Shown here: one piece after another, positions 34,624-42,642 of the stretch
Layout: every line of letters starts with the position of its first letter
Position numbering within the stretch: position 1 is the stretch's first letter
Assembly (NCBI RefSeq): GCF_001580545.1
Contig: NZ_LRBG01000038.1
Location: 558,001 to 622,000, forward strand
DNA from: Paraburkholderia monticola
GTDB lineage: Bacteria > Pseudomonadota > Gammaproteobacteria > Burkholderiales > Burkholderiaceae
DNA length: 64,000 nt
Direction of reading: 5' to 3'
Notes under the pieces: generated by a model
Database searches by the model: none
What the model saw: only the letters and a program-made list of their open reading frames with translations
Told to the model about the DNA's origin: nothing
Position numbers and translations under genes: made by a program

Positions 34624-35400
34624 TTAATGCCGCAGCGGCGGGCGCAGTTCCAGGCGGCGCGTCGCGACCTTGTTGCGGGTCTCTTCATCATGAAAGATAC
34701 CCACGATCGCCGCGCCGCGCTCGCGCGCCTCGACGATCAGATCGGCCACAACGTCGCGGTTTTCCGCATCGAGCGACGCCGTGGGTTCGTCGAGCAGCAG
34801 CAGCGGATGCTCGGCGATCAAACCGCGCGCGATGTTGACACGCTGCTGCTCGCCGCCCGAAAACGTCGCCGGCGCGAGCGACCACAGACGCTCCGGCACG
34901 TTCAGCCGCGCGAGCAGTTCGGCCGCGCGCGCACTGGCCTCGTGTTCGGCGACGCCGTGCAGCACCAGCGGCTCGGCGACGAGCGCGAGCGTGGGCACGC
35001 GCGGAATCACGCGCAAAAACTGGCTCACGTAGCCGACCACGCCGCGGCGCAGACGCAGCACGTCGCGCGGCTCGGCGCCGGTGATCGTGATGGGCTGGCC
35101 CCGAGCGCTGGTGTCGCGAATCGCGATCGAGCCGGTGCTCGCCAGATAGTTGCCGTACAGACAGCGCAGCAGCGTACTCTTGCCCGCGCCCGACGGTCCC
35201 ACCAGCACCACGCATTCGCCGCGCTCGACCTCGAGCGAAACATCCGCGAGCGCTTCGATTTGCACGCCGCCCTGGCCGTGCAGCGTGAAGGTTTTGCCGA
35301 TGCCGGCGGCGCGCAGCATCAGCGCCGCGTTGTCGGCGAAAGCGCGCTCGCCCTGGCGTGCATCGCTACCTGCGTCAATTGCTACCTCAGTGGATCGCAT
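34624..35400 (-). CDS. phnL: PhnL, ABC-type subunit of the C-P lyase system
   Basis: A 258-residue ABC ATPase-like protein with Walker A GPSGAGKST and signature FSGGEQQRVNIARG followed by LLLDEPTASLD. PhnL acts with PhnGHI in forming the ribose triphosphate-phosphonate intermediate. The N-terminus starts at the ATG at 35400; a far longer in-frame version would run through phnK. It is eight bases after phnK. Confidence 0.95.
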   Translation of the reverse strand: MRSTEVAIDAGSDARQGERAFADNAALMLRAAGIGKTFTLHGQGGVQIEALADVSLEVERGECVVLVGPSGAGKSTLLRCLYGNYLASTGSIAIRDTSARGQPITITGAEPRDVLRLRRGVVGYVSQFLRVIPRVPTLALVAEPLVLHGVAEHEASARAAELLARLNVPERLWSLAPATFSGGEQQRVNIARGLIAEHPLLLLDEPTASLDAENRDVVADLIVEARERGAAIVGIFHDEETRNKVATRRLELRPPLRH

Positions 35401-35408
35401 CGTGAACC

Positions 35409-36179
35409 TCAAACCGGCAGAACCGAGGAAACCAGCGTTTGCGTATAGGGGTGCTGCGGATCGTCGAGCACCTGATCGGTCAGGCCGGCCTCGACGACTT
35501 CGCCCGCCTGCATCACCATCAGCCGATGCGCGAGCAGACGCGCGACGCCGATATCGTGCGTGACGATCAGCAGCGACAGATGCAGCGTCGAGGTCAGCGT
35601 GCGCAGCAGATCGAGCAGACGCGCCTGCACGGACACGTCGAGTCCGGCGGTCGGTTCGTCCATGAACACGAGACGCGGACCGGTGACGAGATTGCGCGCG
35701 ATCTGCAGACGCTGCTGCATGCCGCCCGAAAACGCGGCAGGGAATTCGTCGATGCGCGTGGCGTCGAGTTCGACGCGCTCCATCCATTGCGTGGCCGTGC
35801 GACGAATCTCGCCGTAGTGGCGCGCACCGACCGCCATCAACGGCTCGCCGATGTTGGCGCCGGCCGATACGCCGCTGCGCAGGCCGTCGCGCGGATTCTG
35901 CTGCACGAAGCCCCACTCGGTGCGCATCAGCAATCGGCGGCGCGGCTCGGACAGCGCGAGCAGATCGAGCGAATCGCCATGCGAGGCGGTGTAGTGCAGC
36001 GAGCCGCTATCGGCCTCGGTCTTCAGCGCCAGCGTGTTGAGCAGGGTGGTCTTGCCGGAGCCCGATTCGCCGACGATGCACAGCACCTCGCCCGGATACA
36101 GATCGAAGCTCACGTTACGGCAACCGTTGCGGCCGCCATACTGTTTGGTGAGCGCGCGTGCGCTCAGAAGCGGCGTCAT
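35409..36179 (-). CDS. phnK: PhnK, ABC-type subunit of the C-P lyase core
   Basis: A 256-residue ABC protein with Walker A GESGSGKTT, signature FSGGMQQRLQIARN and Walker B LVFMDEPTAGLD. It binds the PhnGHIJ core complex as an ATPase. The 4-base overlap with phnJ (ATGA type) indicates translational coupling. No phnC transporter ATPase is present in the window, so this gene and phnL are the C-P lyase ATPases, not import subunits. Confidence 0.95.
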   Translation of the reverse strand: MTPLLSARALTKQYGGRNGCRNVSFDLYPGEVLCIVGESGSGKTTLLNTLALKTEADSGSLHYTASHGDSLDLLALSEPRRRLLMRTEWGFVQQNPRDGLRSGVSAGANIGEPLMAVGARHYGEIRRTATQWMERVELDATRIDEFPAAFSGGMQQRLQIARNLVTGPRLVFMDEPTAGLDVSVQARLLDLLRTLTSTLHLSLLIVTHDIGVARLLAHRLMVMQAGEVVEAGLTDQVLDDPQHPYTQTLVSSVLPV

Positions 36180-37108
36180 ACGGATTCTCCTTCGCGCGTG
36201 GCGCGCGTCAGCGGCGCTGGCGGTTCGATGTCGCCGTCGCCGCGCCGCTCGTGGCAGTAGTCGCTATCGGAGCAGACGAACATGCGCGTGCCCGCATCGT
36301 CGACGATCATCTCGTCGAGAAAGCTCTCCTTCGATCCGCACAGCGCGCAGGCGTGCTGCCACTTCTGCACTTCGAACGGATGATCGTCGAAGTCGAGGCT
36401 GCGCACCGGCGTATAAGGCGGGATCGCATGAATGCGGCGCTCGCGGCCGGCGCCGAACAGTTGCAGCGCGGCGTTCATATGCATCTTCGGATTGTCGAAC
36501 TTCGGGATCGGCGAGGGCGAGCTCAGATAGCGATGGTTGACGATCACCGGGTAGTCGTACGTGGTCGCGATGCTGCCGTGATGCACGATGTCCTCGTACA
36601 GCTTCACGCTGATCAGCCCGTAATCGGCGAGCGCATGCAGCTTTTTGCATTCGGCGACGCGCGGTTCGAGCCGGTACAGCGGCTCGGGCATCGGCACCTG
36701 ATAGACGAGGATCTGGCGCTCGGTCAGCGGCGTTTCGGGAATCCGGTGCCGGGTCTGGATGATCGTCGCTTCGCTGGTGTGCCGCGTGGTCGCGACACCC
36801 GTGGTGCGCGCGAAGAAGCGCCGGATGTTGACCGCGTTGGTGGTTTCGTCTGAGCCCTGGTCGATGACTTTCAGCGTATCGGTTTTGCCGATGATCGCGG
36901 CCGTCACCTGGATGCCGCCGGTGCCCCAGCCATACGGCAACGGCATTTCGCGCGACGCGAACGGCACCTGATAGCCCGGTACGGCGACCGCCTTCAGCAA
37001 GGCGCGGCGCAGCATGCGCTTGGTCTGCTCGTCGAGATACGCGAAGTTGTAGCCGTGCGCGGCGCTGTCGTATGACGCGTTTGCAACCGCGGTGTCGGGC
37101 GCGTTCAT
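36176..37108 (-). CDS. phnJ: PhnJ, radical-SAM carbon-phosphorus lyase
   Basis: A 310-residue catalytic subunit that breaks the C-P bond of ribose-1-phosphonate 5-phosphate. The iron-sulfur and radical cysteines are C254, C257, C279 and C285. Their spacing (3, 22, 6) equals that of the Escherichia coli enzyme. GWGTGGIQ and YEDIVHHGS motifs are conserved. The start overlaps the phnI stop by 4 bases. All key residues are present, so the enzyme should be active. Confidence 0.97.
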   Translation of the reverse strand: MNAPDTAVANASYDSAAHGYNFAYLDEQTKRMLRRALLKAVAVPGYQVPFASREMPLPYGWGTGGIQVTAAIIGKTDTLKVIDQGSDETTNAVNIRRFFARTTGVATTRHTSEATIIQTRHRIPETPLTERQILVYQVPMPEPLYRLEPRVAECKKLHALADYGLISVKLYEDIVHHGSIATTYDYPVIVNHRYLSSPSPIPKFDNPKMHMNAALQLFGAGRERRIHAIPPYTPVRSLDFDDHPFEVQKWQHACALCGSKESFLDEMIVDDAGTRMFVCSDSDYCHERRGDGDIEPPAPLTRATREGESV

Positions 37109-38247
37109 GCTGCTTGCTCCTTGTCGGTGGCGTGGCGGGTTTCATCGTTGCTTCGATGCTGTGCGCGCAGACGCCGCACCAGTTCCAGCTCCGCCTGGAA
37201 GTCGACGTAATGCGGCAGCTTCAGGTGCTGCACGAAGCCCGACGCCTCGACGTTATCGCTGTGCGACAGCATGAACTCGATGTCCTGCGTCGGTGACGCG
37301 AGCGTCTCGCCGAGTTCTTCCGCGCGCAACGCGCGGTCGACGAGCGCCATCGCCATCGCCTTGCGCTCGGAGTGGCCGAATGCCAGACCGTAGCCTTGCG
37401 TGAAGGTGGGCGGCACCTCGCCGCTGCCGGCGAACTGGTTGATCATCTGACATTCGGTGATGTCGATGTCGCCGATATCGACCGCTTCGCCGAGTTCGTC
37501 GAGGTCCATCTCGATCGCGATGGTGCCGAAGCGGATCTCGCCCGCGAACGGATGCGAGTGCGCGTAGCCGCGTTGTGTCGCGTAGCCCATCGCGAGCAGA
37601 AAACCTTCGTCGCCGCGCGCGAGATTCTGCAGACGTGTCGCGCGGCTCGCCGGAAACGCGAGCGGCTCGCGCGACAGATCGCCGGGTTCCTCGCCGTGCG
37701 GTGTGGGGCGTTCCTGCTCGATCAGTCCTTCCTTGTCGAGCAGGGACACGACGCGCGGCATCGGTTCCGGCGCGGGAGGTTCTTGCGAAGCCGGCCTGCC
37801 GATTCGCGTTGCGTCCTCGCGTGCGCTATCGCCATCACCTTCGGCGAGCAACGCGAAATCGAGCAGACGCTGGGTGTAGTCATAGGTCGCGCCGAGCAGC
37901 TGGCCGCCGGGCAAGTCCTTGAAGGTCGCCGAGATACGGCGCTCGACCTGCATCGTTTCGGTATCGATGGCGCGCGTATAGCCAAAGCGCGGCAGCGTGG
38001 TGCGATACGCGCGCAGCAGGAAGATCGCTTCGACCAGATCGCCGGCCGCCTGCTTGATCGCGAGCGCGGCGAGCTCTTCGTCGTAGACCGAGCCTTCGGT
38101 CATCACGCGCGCGACCGCGAGCCGCAATTGCTCGCGAATCTGCGGGACGCTCAGTTCGGCGATCTGTGTATCGCCGCGGCGCGCTTTGTCGAGCAGACGC
38201 CACGACGCTTCGATCGCGCGTTCTCCACCTTTGACGGCAACGTACAT
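37105..38247 (-). CDS. phnI: PhnI, C-P lyase core nucleosidase subunit
   Basis: A 380-residue PhnI subunit. The N-terminus MYVAVKGGERAIEASWRLLD and the motifs MTEGSVYDEELAALAIKQA and DITECQMINQFAGSGEVPPTFTQ region are diagnostic. PhnI displaces the purine of ATP during phosphonate attachment, with PhnG, H and L. A linker of about 40 residues rich in Pro and Glu (near 150-190) is a common variable part. The stop overlaps phnJ. Confidence 0.95.
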   Translation of the reverse strand: MYVAVKGGERAIEASWRLLDKARRGDTQIAELSVPQIREQLRLAVARVMTEGSVYDEELAALAIKQAAGDLVEAIFLLRAYRTTLPRFGYTRAIDTETMQVERRISATFKDLPGGQLLGATYDYTQRLLDFALLAEGDGDSAREDATRIGRPASQEPPAPEPMPRVVSLLDKEGLIEQERPTPHGEEPGDLSREPLAFPASRATRLQNLARGDEGFLLAMGYATQRGYAHSHPFAGEIRFGTIAIEMDLDELGEAVDIGDIDITECQMINQFAGSGEVPPTFTQGYGLAFGHSERKAMAMALVDRALRAEELGETLASPTQDIEFMLSHSDNVEASGFVQHLKLPHYVDFQAELELVRRLRAQHRSNDETRHATDKEQAA

Positions 38248-38858
38248 CAGTTCACCTTCGCTTCAGTTGTACGCGGCAGGCCGATCACGCGCGGGCCGCA
38301 GACCAGATAACAATCGATGCCGCAAGGAAACAGCGGCGCGAGCAGCGCGCGTTCGTGCCAGAACCGCGCGGGCAGACCGACTGGCGAAATTGTTTCGGCG
38401 TCCAGAATGCCGGGACCGCTCAGCGTGACCGGCGCGCCGCCCGTCAGCGCGTCGACGCGGATCAGCAGCGTGGCCGACTGTTCGGGCGACTCGGCGCTGC
38501 CGGGGGCGAAGCTTTCGAGCGGCGGCAGGGCGTCGGCATCGTGCAGATACACGAATGCGGCCTCGCCGGGCGCATCGACGAGCGGCGCGCCAGTATGAAA
38601 ACGCAACGCCGACCCGAGCGCGATATCGGGCTGCGCGAGCCAGACCGGCGTCGCGTAATCGCAGAGCGTCAGCAGCGCGGCGAACGCGGCGGGTTCGACC
38701 GGCGTGTTGCGCAACTCGGGCAGCACGTCGCCGATCACGCCGATCGTGCCGGGCCGCGACAACGCGTCGAGCAGCGTGCGAAACACGGCCTGGGTATCGT
38801 GGACCGGATCCGCGAAACCTGGCGTCAGCGTCGCCAACGCAAGCGGTGGATGTTCCAT
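38247..38858 (-). CDS. phnH: PhnH, C-P lyase core subunit
   Basis: A 203-residue subunit with the family motifs DPVHDTQAVFRTLLDALSRPG near residues 17-37 and GPGILD in the C-terminal third. PhnH is needed for formation of the ribose-triphosphate phosphonate. Genes phnG, phnH and phnI touch or overlap by one base, so they are likely translated as a unit. Confidence 0.94.
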   Translation of the reverse strand: MEHPPLALATLTPGFADPVHDTQAVFRTLLDALSRPGTIGVIGDVLPELRNTPVEPAAFAALLTLCDYATPVWLAQPDIALGSALRFHTGAPLVDAPGEAAFVYLHDADALPPLESFAPGSAESPEQSATLLIRVDALTGGAPVTLSGPGILDAETISPVGLPARFWHERALLAPLFPCGIDCYLVCGPRVIGLPRTTEAKVN

Positions 38859-39364
38859 CAGTCGCCTCGCACCATCGTGAAGAATTCGACCCGCGTCGCC
38901 GCGGTGTCCTGTCGTTGTTGCGCGCGCCGGGCTTGCTGCTGCGCGGCGAACGGCTCGATCAGCAAGCGCTGCAGGCTGTCGTGATGCTCGGGCATTTGCA
39001 GCAGCGCATCGGCGAGCGCGGCGAGTTCGGCGCGCCGGCGGTCGCGTCCCAGATGACAGGCGACACCGACGGTGGCTTCGGCGTCGCCGCTGGCGTGCAG
39101 ACGCAGCGTGGCGCGCGTGACCGTCGCTTCGCCGAGATTGAACGGATCGCCGCTGCCGCCGATGCGCCCGCGCACCATCGCGAGGCCGATTTCAGGAGGG
39201 CGCAGCCAGTCGTAGGCGGGCGAGGGGCGGCCTTGCAGCGCGCGCTGCAGCGCGGCTTCGAGGTCGGCGCGCGGGGTGCGCGCCAGCACGGCCATCCAGG
39301 CGCGCCGTGCCGCCGCCGACACGGCCGGCAACGGCGAAGAGGGTGGAGTGGAACTCGGGCTCAT
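38858..39364 (-). CDS. phnG: PhnG, C-P lyase core subunit
   Basis: A 168-residue first gene of the minus-strand operon. RRAWMAVLARTPRADLEAAL and GRIGGSGDPFNLGEATVTRA are PhnG signatures. The start at 39364 has AGGAAA five bases upstream; a start at 39403 would add a poorly conserved tail and run toward the operator. PhnG forms the core with PhnH, I and J. Confidence 0.93.
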   Translation of the reverse strand: MSPSSTPPSSPLPAVSAAARRAWMAVLARTPRADLEAALQRALQGRPSPAYDWLRPPEIGLAMVRGRIGGSGDPFNLGEATVTRATLRLHASGDAEATVGVACHLGRDRRRAELAALADALLQMPEHHDSLQRLLIEPFAAQQQARRAQQRQDTAATRVEFFTMVRGD

Positions 39365-39412
39365 CGGATTTCCTGTCGATCCAGCGAGTGGACATTGGAG
39401 CATCTATTCATC

Positions 39413-39450
39413 TAAACGTCTAGACGTTTACAAGCGTAGTCGTCTGGACT
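39413..39450. promoter_or_regulatory. PhnF operator: perfect 18-bp palindrome plus second half-matching site
   Basis: TAAACGTCTAGACGTTTA (39413-39430) is a perfect palindrome whose core GTCTAGAC fits the GT-N-TA-N-AC pattern of HutC/PhnF-type GntR regulators. A weaker copy, GTCTGGAC, lies at 39442-39449. Both sit between phnG (minus) and phnF (plus), where one bound repressor could block both promoters. Confidence 0.8.
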
Positions 39451-39544
39451 CTCGTGCGCGGCGGACGTTTCATATTTCCATCACGGCTCGCGCACTACAA
39501 TGCACGTCATGGCGATCATTTGAACCGAAGGGAATGACAGCACC

Positions 39545-40303
39545 ATGACATCGAACGACAGCGCGGCGCCGACCACGACGCTCGAACGCGGCGCGGGCGT
39601 GGCGGTCTGGAGACAGATCGAACAGATTCTAGCCGCCGAGATCGCGGCGAGTGGATTCGGGGAAGAAGGGCGGCTGCCGAGCGAGGGCGAGCTGGCGAAA
39701 CGCTTCGACGTCAACCGACACACGGTGCGTCGCGCGATGCTCGGCCTCGCCGCGCTCGGCCTCGTCAGCGTCGAGCAGGGACGCGGCACGTTCGTGCAAC
39801 CGGGCGCGATCGACTATTCGATCGGCCGCCGTACGCGCTTCACCGAGAACCTGCGTCAGCAGCATCACTCGCCCGCGGGCACGATGCTGTCGGCCGCGCG
39901 CGTGAAGGCCGAGCCCAGTGTTTCGAAGGCGTTGGGTCTGCGCGCGGGCGCGGCGGTGTATCGCATCGAGTCGCTGAACGCGTCCGACGGCGTGCCGCTC
40001 ACGTTCGCGCGTAGCTGGTATCCGGCCGCGCGTTTCCCGGAGCTGCCGGAGGTGGTGCAGCGCCTCGGCGGCACGACGAAGGCGCTGGCCGAATTCGGCG
40101 TCGACGATTATCTGCGCAAGTGGAGCCGCATCGGCAGCGTGCTGCCCGAGCCGGAGGTCGCGCGGCGGCTGAACATCAACCGTCAGCAGCCGGTGCTGTG
40201 GGTCGAGAACGTCGACGTCGATTTGCAAGGCACGCCGGTCAAATACGGCTTCACGCATTTCGCGGCCGACCGCGTGCAACTGCTCGTGGAGCATGACCTG
40301 TGA
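39545..40303 (+). CDS. phnF: PhnF, GntR/HutC family regulator of phosphonate genes
   Basis: A 252-residue repressor. The winged HTH lies at about 20-85 (LPSEGELAKRFDVNRHTVRRAM). A UTRA ligand domain follows, with AVYRIESLNASDGVPLTFARSWYP. Divergence from phnG and the palindromic GTCTAGAC site between them support control of both arms. Its stop overlaps the GTG start of the next gene. Confidence 0.92.
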   Translation: MTSNDSAAPTTTLERGAGVAVWRQIEQILAAEIAASGFGEEGRLPSEGELAKRFDVNRHTVRRAMLGLAALGLVSVEQGRGTFVQPGAIDYSIGRRTRFTENLRQQHHSPAGTMLSAARVKAEPSVSKALGLRAGAAVYRIESLNASDGVPLTFARSWYPAARFPELPEVVQRLGGTTKALAEFGVDDYLRKWSRIGSVLPEPEVARRLNINRQQPVLWVENVDVDLQGTPVKYGFTHFAADRVQLLVEHDL

Positions 40304-41064
40304 GCGGCGCCGCATGGAGTGCCGAAGCGCGCTTTGCGCTCTACTACGCGCCGTCGCGTGAATCCGCGTGGTGGCAGGCCGGCTCGACATGGCTCGGCCG
40401 CGATGCGCAAAGCGGCGAGCGCTGCGCGCAACCGCAGCCGCCGGGTCTCGCGCGCCCGCTCGCGGCCTTGACCGACGCGCCGCGCCGCTACGGCTGGCAT
40501 GGCACGCTGGTCGCGCCGTTCCGGCTCGGCGCCGGCCTCACGCAGCACGACCTGCTCGCGGCCGCGCGCGCCTGGGCGCTCGCGCAGCAGGCGTTCGCGC
40601 TACCGGTGGAAGCGGCCACGCTGGGCGATTTCGTCGCGTTGCGTCCCGCCGATGCAGAGGGCGAGGCGCGCATCCGCGAGCTGGCGTCGAGCGCGCTGCA
40701 GTCGCTCGATGGGCTGCGCACGCAACCGTCGGCGGCCGATCTCGAGCGCCGGCTCGCCGCGCCGCTCAGCGAGCGGCAACGTGCGTTGCTGCTGCAATGG
40801 GGCTATCCGTACGTGTTCGACGAATTCCGTTTTCATATGACGTTGTCCAGTTCGCTCGCCGATGCCGACGAGCGCGCGACGCTGCTCGCATGGTGGCGTG
40901 AACGCGCGCCCGCGCTCGGGCCGCTCGCGATCGATCGGGCCGCGCTCTTCGTCGAGCCGGCGCCGGGCGAGCCGTTCGTGCTGTGGCAGGCGCTGCCGTT
41001 CAGCCACGGCACGCCATGCGGCGATCGCAAGGACACGCAGCATGACGAAGTGAGCAGCCAATGA
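40300..41064 (+). CDS. DUF1045 phosphonate-associated 2H phosphoesterase-like protein
   Basis: A 254-residue protein of the TIGR03223/DUF1045 group found only with phn genes. It has two HxT motifs, H67-G-T69 (YGWHGTLVAPF) and H179-M-T181 (FRFHMTLSS), the hallmark of 2H phosphoesterases. These act on cyclic phosphates and related bonds. The C-P lyase route yields a ribose 1,2-cyclic phosphate that PhnP opens, and no phnP is seen here, so this protein is a candidate replacement (inference). GTG start overlaps the phnF stop. Confidence 0.85.
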   Translation: MSGAAWSAEARFALYYAPSRESAWWQAGSTWLGRDAQSGERCAQPQPPGLARPLAALTDAPRRYGWHGTLVAPFRLGAGLTQHDLLAAARAWALAQQAFALPVEAATLGDFVALRPADAEGEARIRELASSALQSLDGLRTQPSAADLERRLAAPLSERQRALLLQWGYPYVFDEFRFHMTLSSSLADADERATLLAWWRERAPALGPLAIDRAALFVEPAPGEPFVLWQALPFSHGTPCGDRKDTQHDEVSSQ

Positions 41065-41612
41065 CAGGGCGTTTGATCTATGTGATGGGGCCGTCGGGCG
41101 CAGGTAAGGATTCGCTGCTGCAATTCGCGCGCAAGCGGCTCGCGGGTGAGCCGGTCGTGTTCGCGCATCGTTACATCACGCGGCCGAGCGGCCATGGCGA
41201 GGTGCATGTCGCATTGAGCGTCGAGGAGTTCGCCGCGCGTTCGGTGCTGGGCCTGTTCGCGCTCGAATGGTCGAGCCATTCACTGCGCTATGGCATCGGC
41301 ATCGAACTCGATGCGTGGCTCGCGCGCGGCTGCACGGTGGTCGTCAATGGCTCCCGGCAATACCTGCAGCATGCGCTCTTGCGCTATCCGCGTGCCGAAG
41401 TGGTGCACGTGAGCGCCGCGCCGCATATTCTCGAAGCGCGGCTCGGCGCGCGGGCGCGCGAATCGGCGGAGCAGGTCGCGGCACGGCTCGCGCGGCGCGC
41501 GCCGTTTGCGCTGCCGGCCGGCGTGCGCTGCACGACGATCGACAACTCCGGCACGCTCGAAGAAGCTGGGCACGCGTTGATCGCGGCGCTCACGGAGCAC
41601 GCGAGCGCGTAG
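41061..41612 (+). CDS. phnN: PhnN, ribose 1,5-bisphosphate phosphokinase
   Basis: A 183-residue P-loop kinase. Walker A is GPSGAGKDS at residues 10-18; RYITRPSG and the later ALEWSSHSLRYGIG are PhnN features, as in guanylate kinase-like folds. It converts ribose 1,5-bisphosphate to PRPP, recycling the ribose left after C-P cleavage. ATGA overlap with the upstream gene shows coupling. Confidence 0.94.
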   Translation: MTGRLIYVMGPSGAGKDSLLQFARKRLAGEPVVFAHRYITRPSGHGEVHVALSVEEFAARSVLGLFALEWSSHSLRYGIGIELDAWLARGCTVVVNGSRQYLQHALLRYPRAEVVHVSAAPHILEARLGARARESAEQVAARLARRAPFALPAGVRCTTIDNSGTLEEAGHALIAALTEHASA

Positions 41613-41622
41613 CGCCAGCGGC

Positions 41623-42531
41623 TTATTGCACGGCCCCCATCCGCTCCCGCGTGACCTGACGCAAACAGGCGACGAACTGCTGCACGGCCGGGGTCGGCAG
41701 CAGATCGCGGCGCGAGATGATGCTCAGATCGTAGTTCGGCAGCGCGTCTTCGATCTGCGCGACACGAATGCCGAGCGGCGCGACCTTCTGCGCGAGCGGC
41801 CGCGTGAAGCAGCTGATCACGTCGGTTTGCGACACCAACCCGAGCGTCACCGCAAACGACGACGGCGCGCGCAGCAAGCGCTTCGGCACCGGCAGGCCGT
41901 GCGCGTTGAACATCGCCATCATCACGCTATGCGGGAAGTGATCGGCGCCGACCGTCACGATCCACTCGGCGTCGAGCAGTTCAGAGAGCCGCGTCACGTT
42001 CGCGAGCGGATGCCCGGCGCGCATCGTGACGACGAACTGCGTCGAGTACAGCGGGACCTGCACCAGATCGCTATCGAGAGCCTGCACGTGATGGATCGCC
42101 GCGAGATCGAGCGCGCCGTTGCGCAGACGCGCGAGCGCATCGGGCACCGTCACTTCCTCCAGATGCAGATTCACGAGCGGCATCTTCTCGCGAAAGCTCG
42201 ACACCGCATGCGGCAGCACCGTCAGCGCGAGCGACGGCATCGTGCCGATGCTGACCTTGCCGGCCAGTTCTCCCTTCACCTGTTCGACGGCCTCGACGGT
42301 GCGGCGCATGTCGCCCAGCAACTGCTCGGCGCGCGGCAGCAGCGCGAGCCCGCACGCGGTCAGCTCGATGCCGCGCACGCTGCGCACCATCAACTCCGCA
42401 TTCAGCGCGCTTTCCAGTTCGCGAATCGTGTGCGTGACGGCCGGCTGCGTGACGCCAAGCTCGCGCGCGGCGGCGCGCAAACTGCGGTGATGCGCGGCGG
42501 CGACGAAGGCCTGCAACTGCTGCAGCTTCAT
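41623..42531 (-). CDS. LysR family regulator next to M20 hydrolase
   Basis: A 302-residue LTTR. HTH at residues 1-60 (QLQAFVAAAHHRSLRAAARELGVTQPAVTHTIRELE). The effector domain starts at GKVSIGTMPSLALTVLP. It is divergent from the M20 amidohydrolase across about 110 bases, and ends 10 bases from phnN on the other strand. Likely controls the hydrolase; effector unknown. Confidence 0.9.
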   Translation of the reverse strand: MKLQQLQAFVAAAHHRSLRAAARELGVTQPAVTHTIRELESALNAELMVRSVRGIELTACGLALLPRAEQLLGDMRRTVEAVEQVKGELAGKVSIGTMPSLALTVLPHAVSSFREKMPLVNLHLEEVTVPDALARLRNGALDLAAIHHVQALDSDLVQVPLYSTQFVVTMRAGHPLANVTRLSELLDAEWIVTVGADHFPHSVMMAMFNAHGLPVPKRLLRAPSSFAVTLGLVSQTDVISCFTRPLAQKVAPLGIRVAQIEDALPNYDLSIISRRDLLPTPAVQQFVACLRQVTRERMGAVQ

Positions 42532-42642
42532 AAGGGTAACCCCGTATATAAGGCGCGTTAATCAGGGTGAAAAAAATAGCATCTTATTCGAACAAAACGG
42601 CATGGCTATAGTGCGAGGCTACCCACTGGAGCCACACAGACT

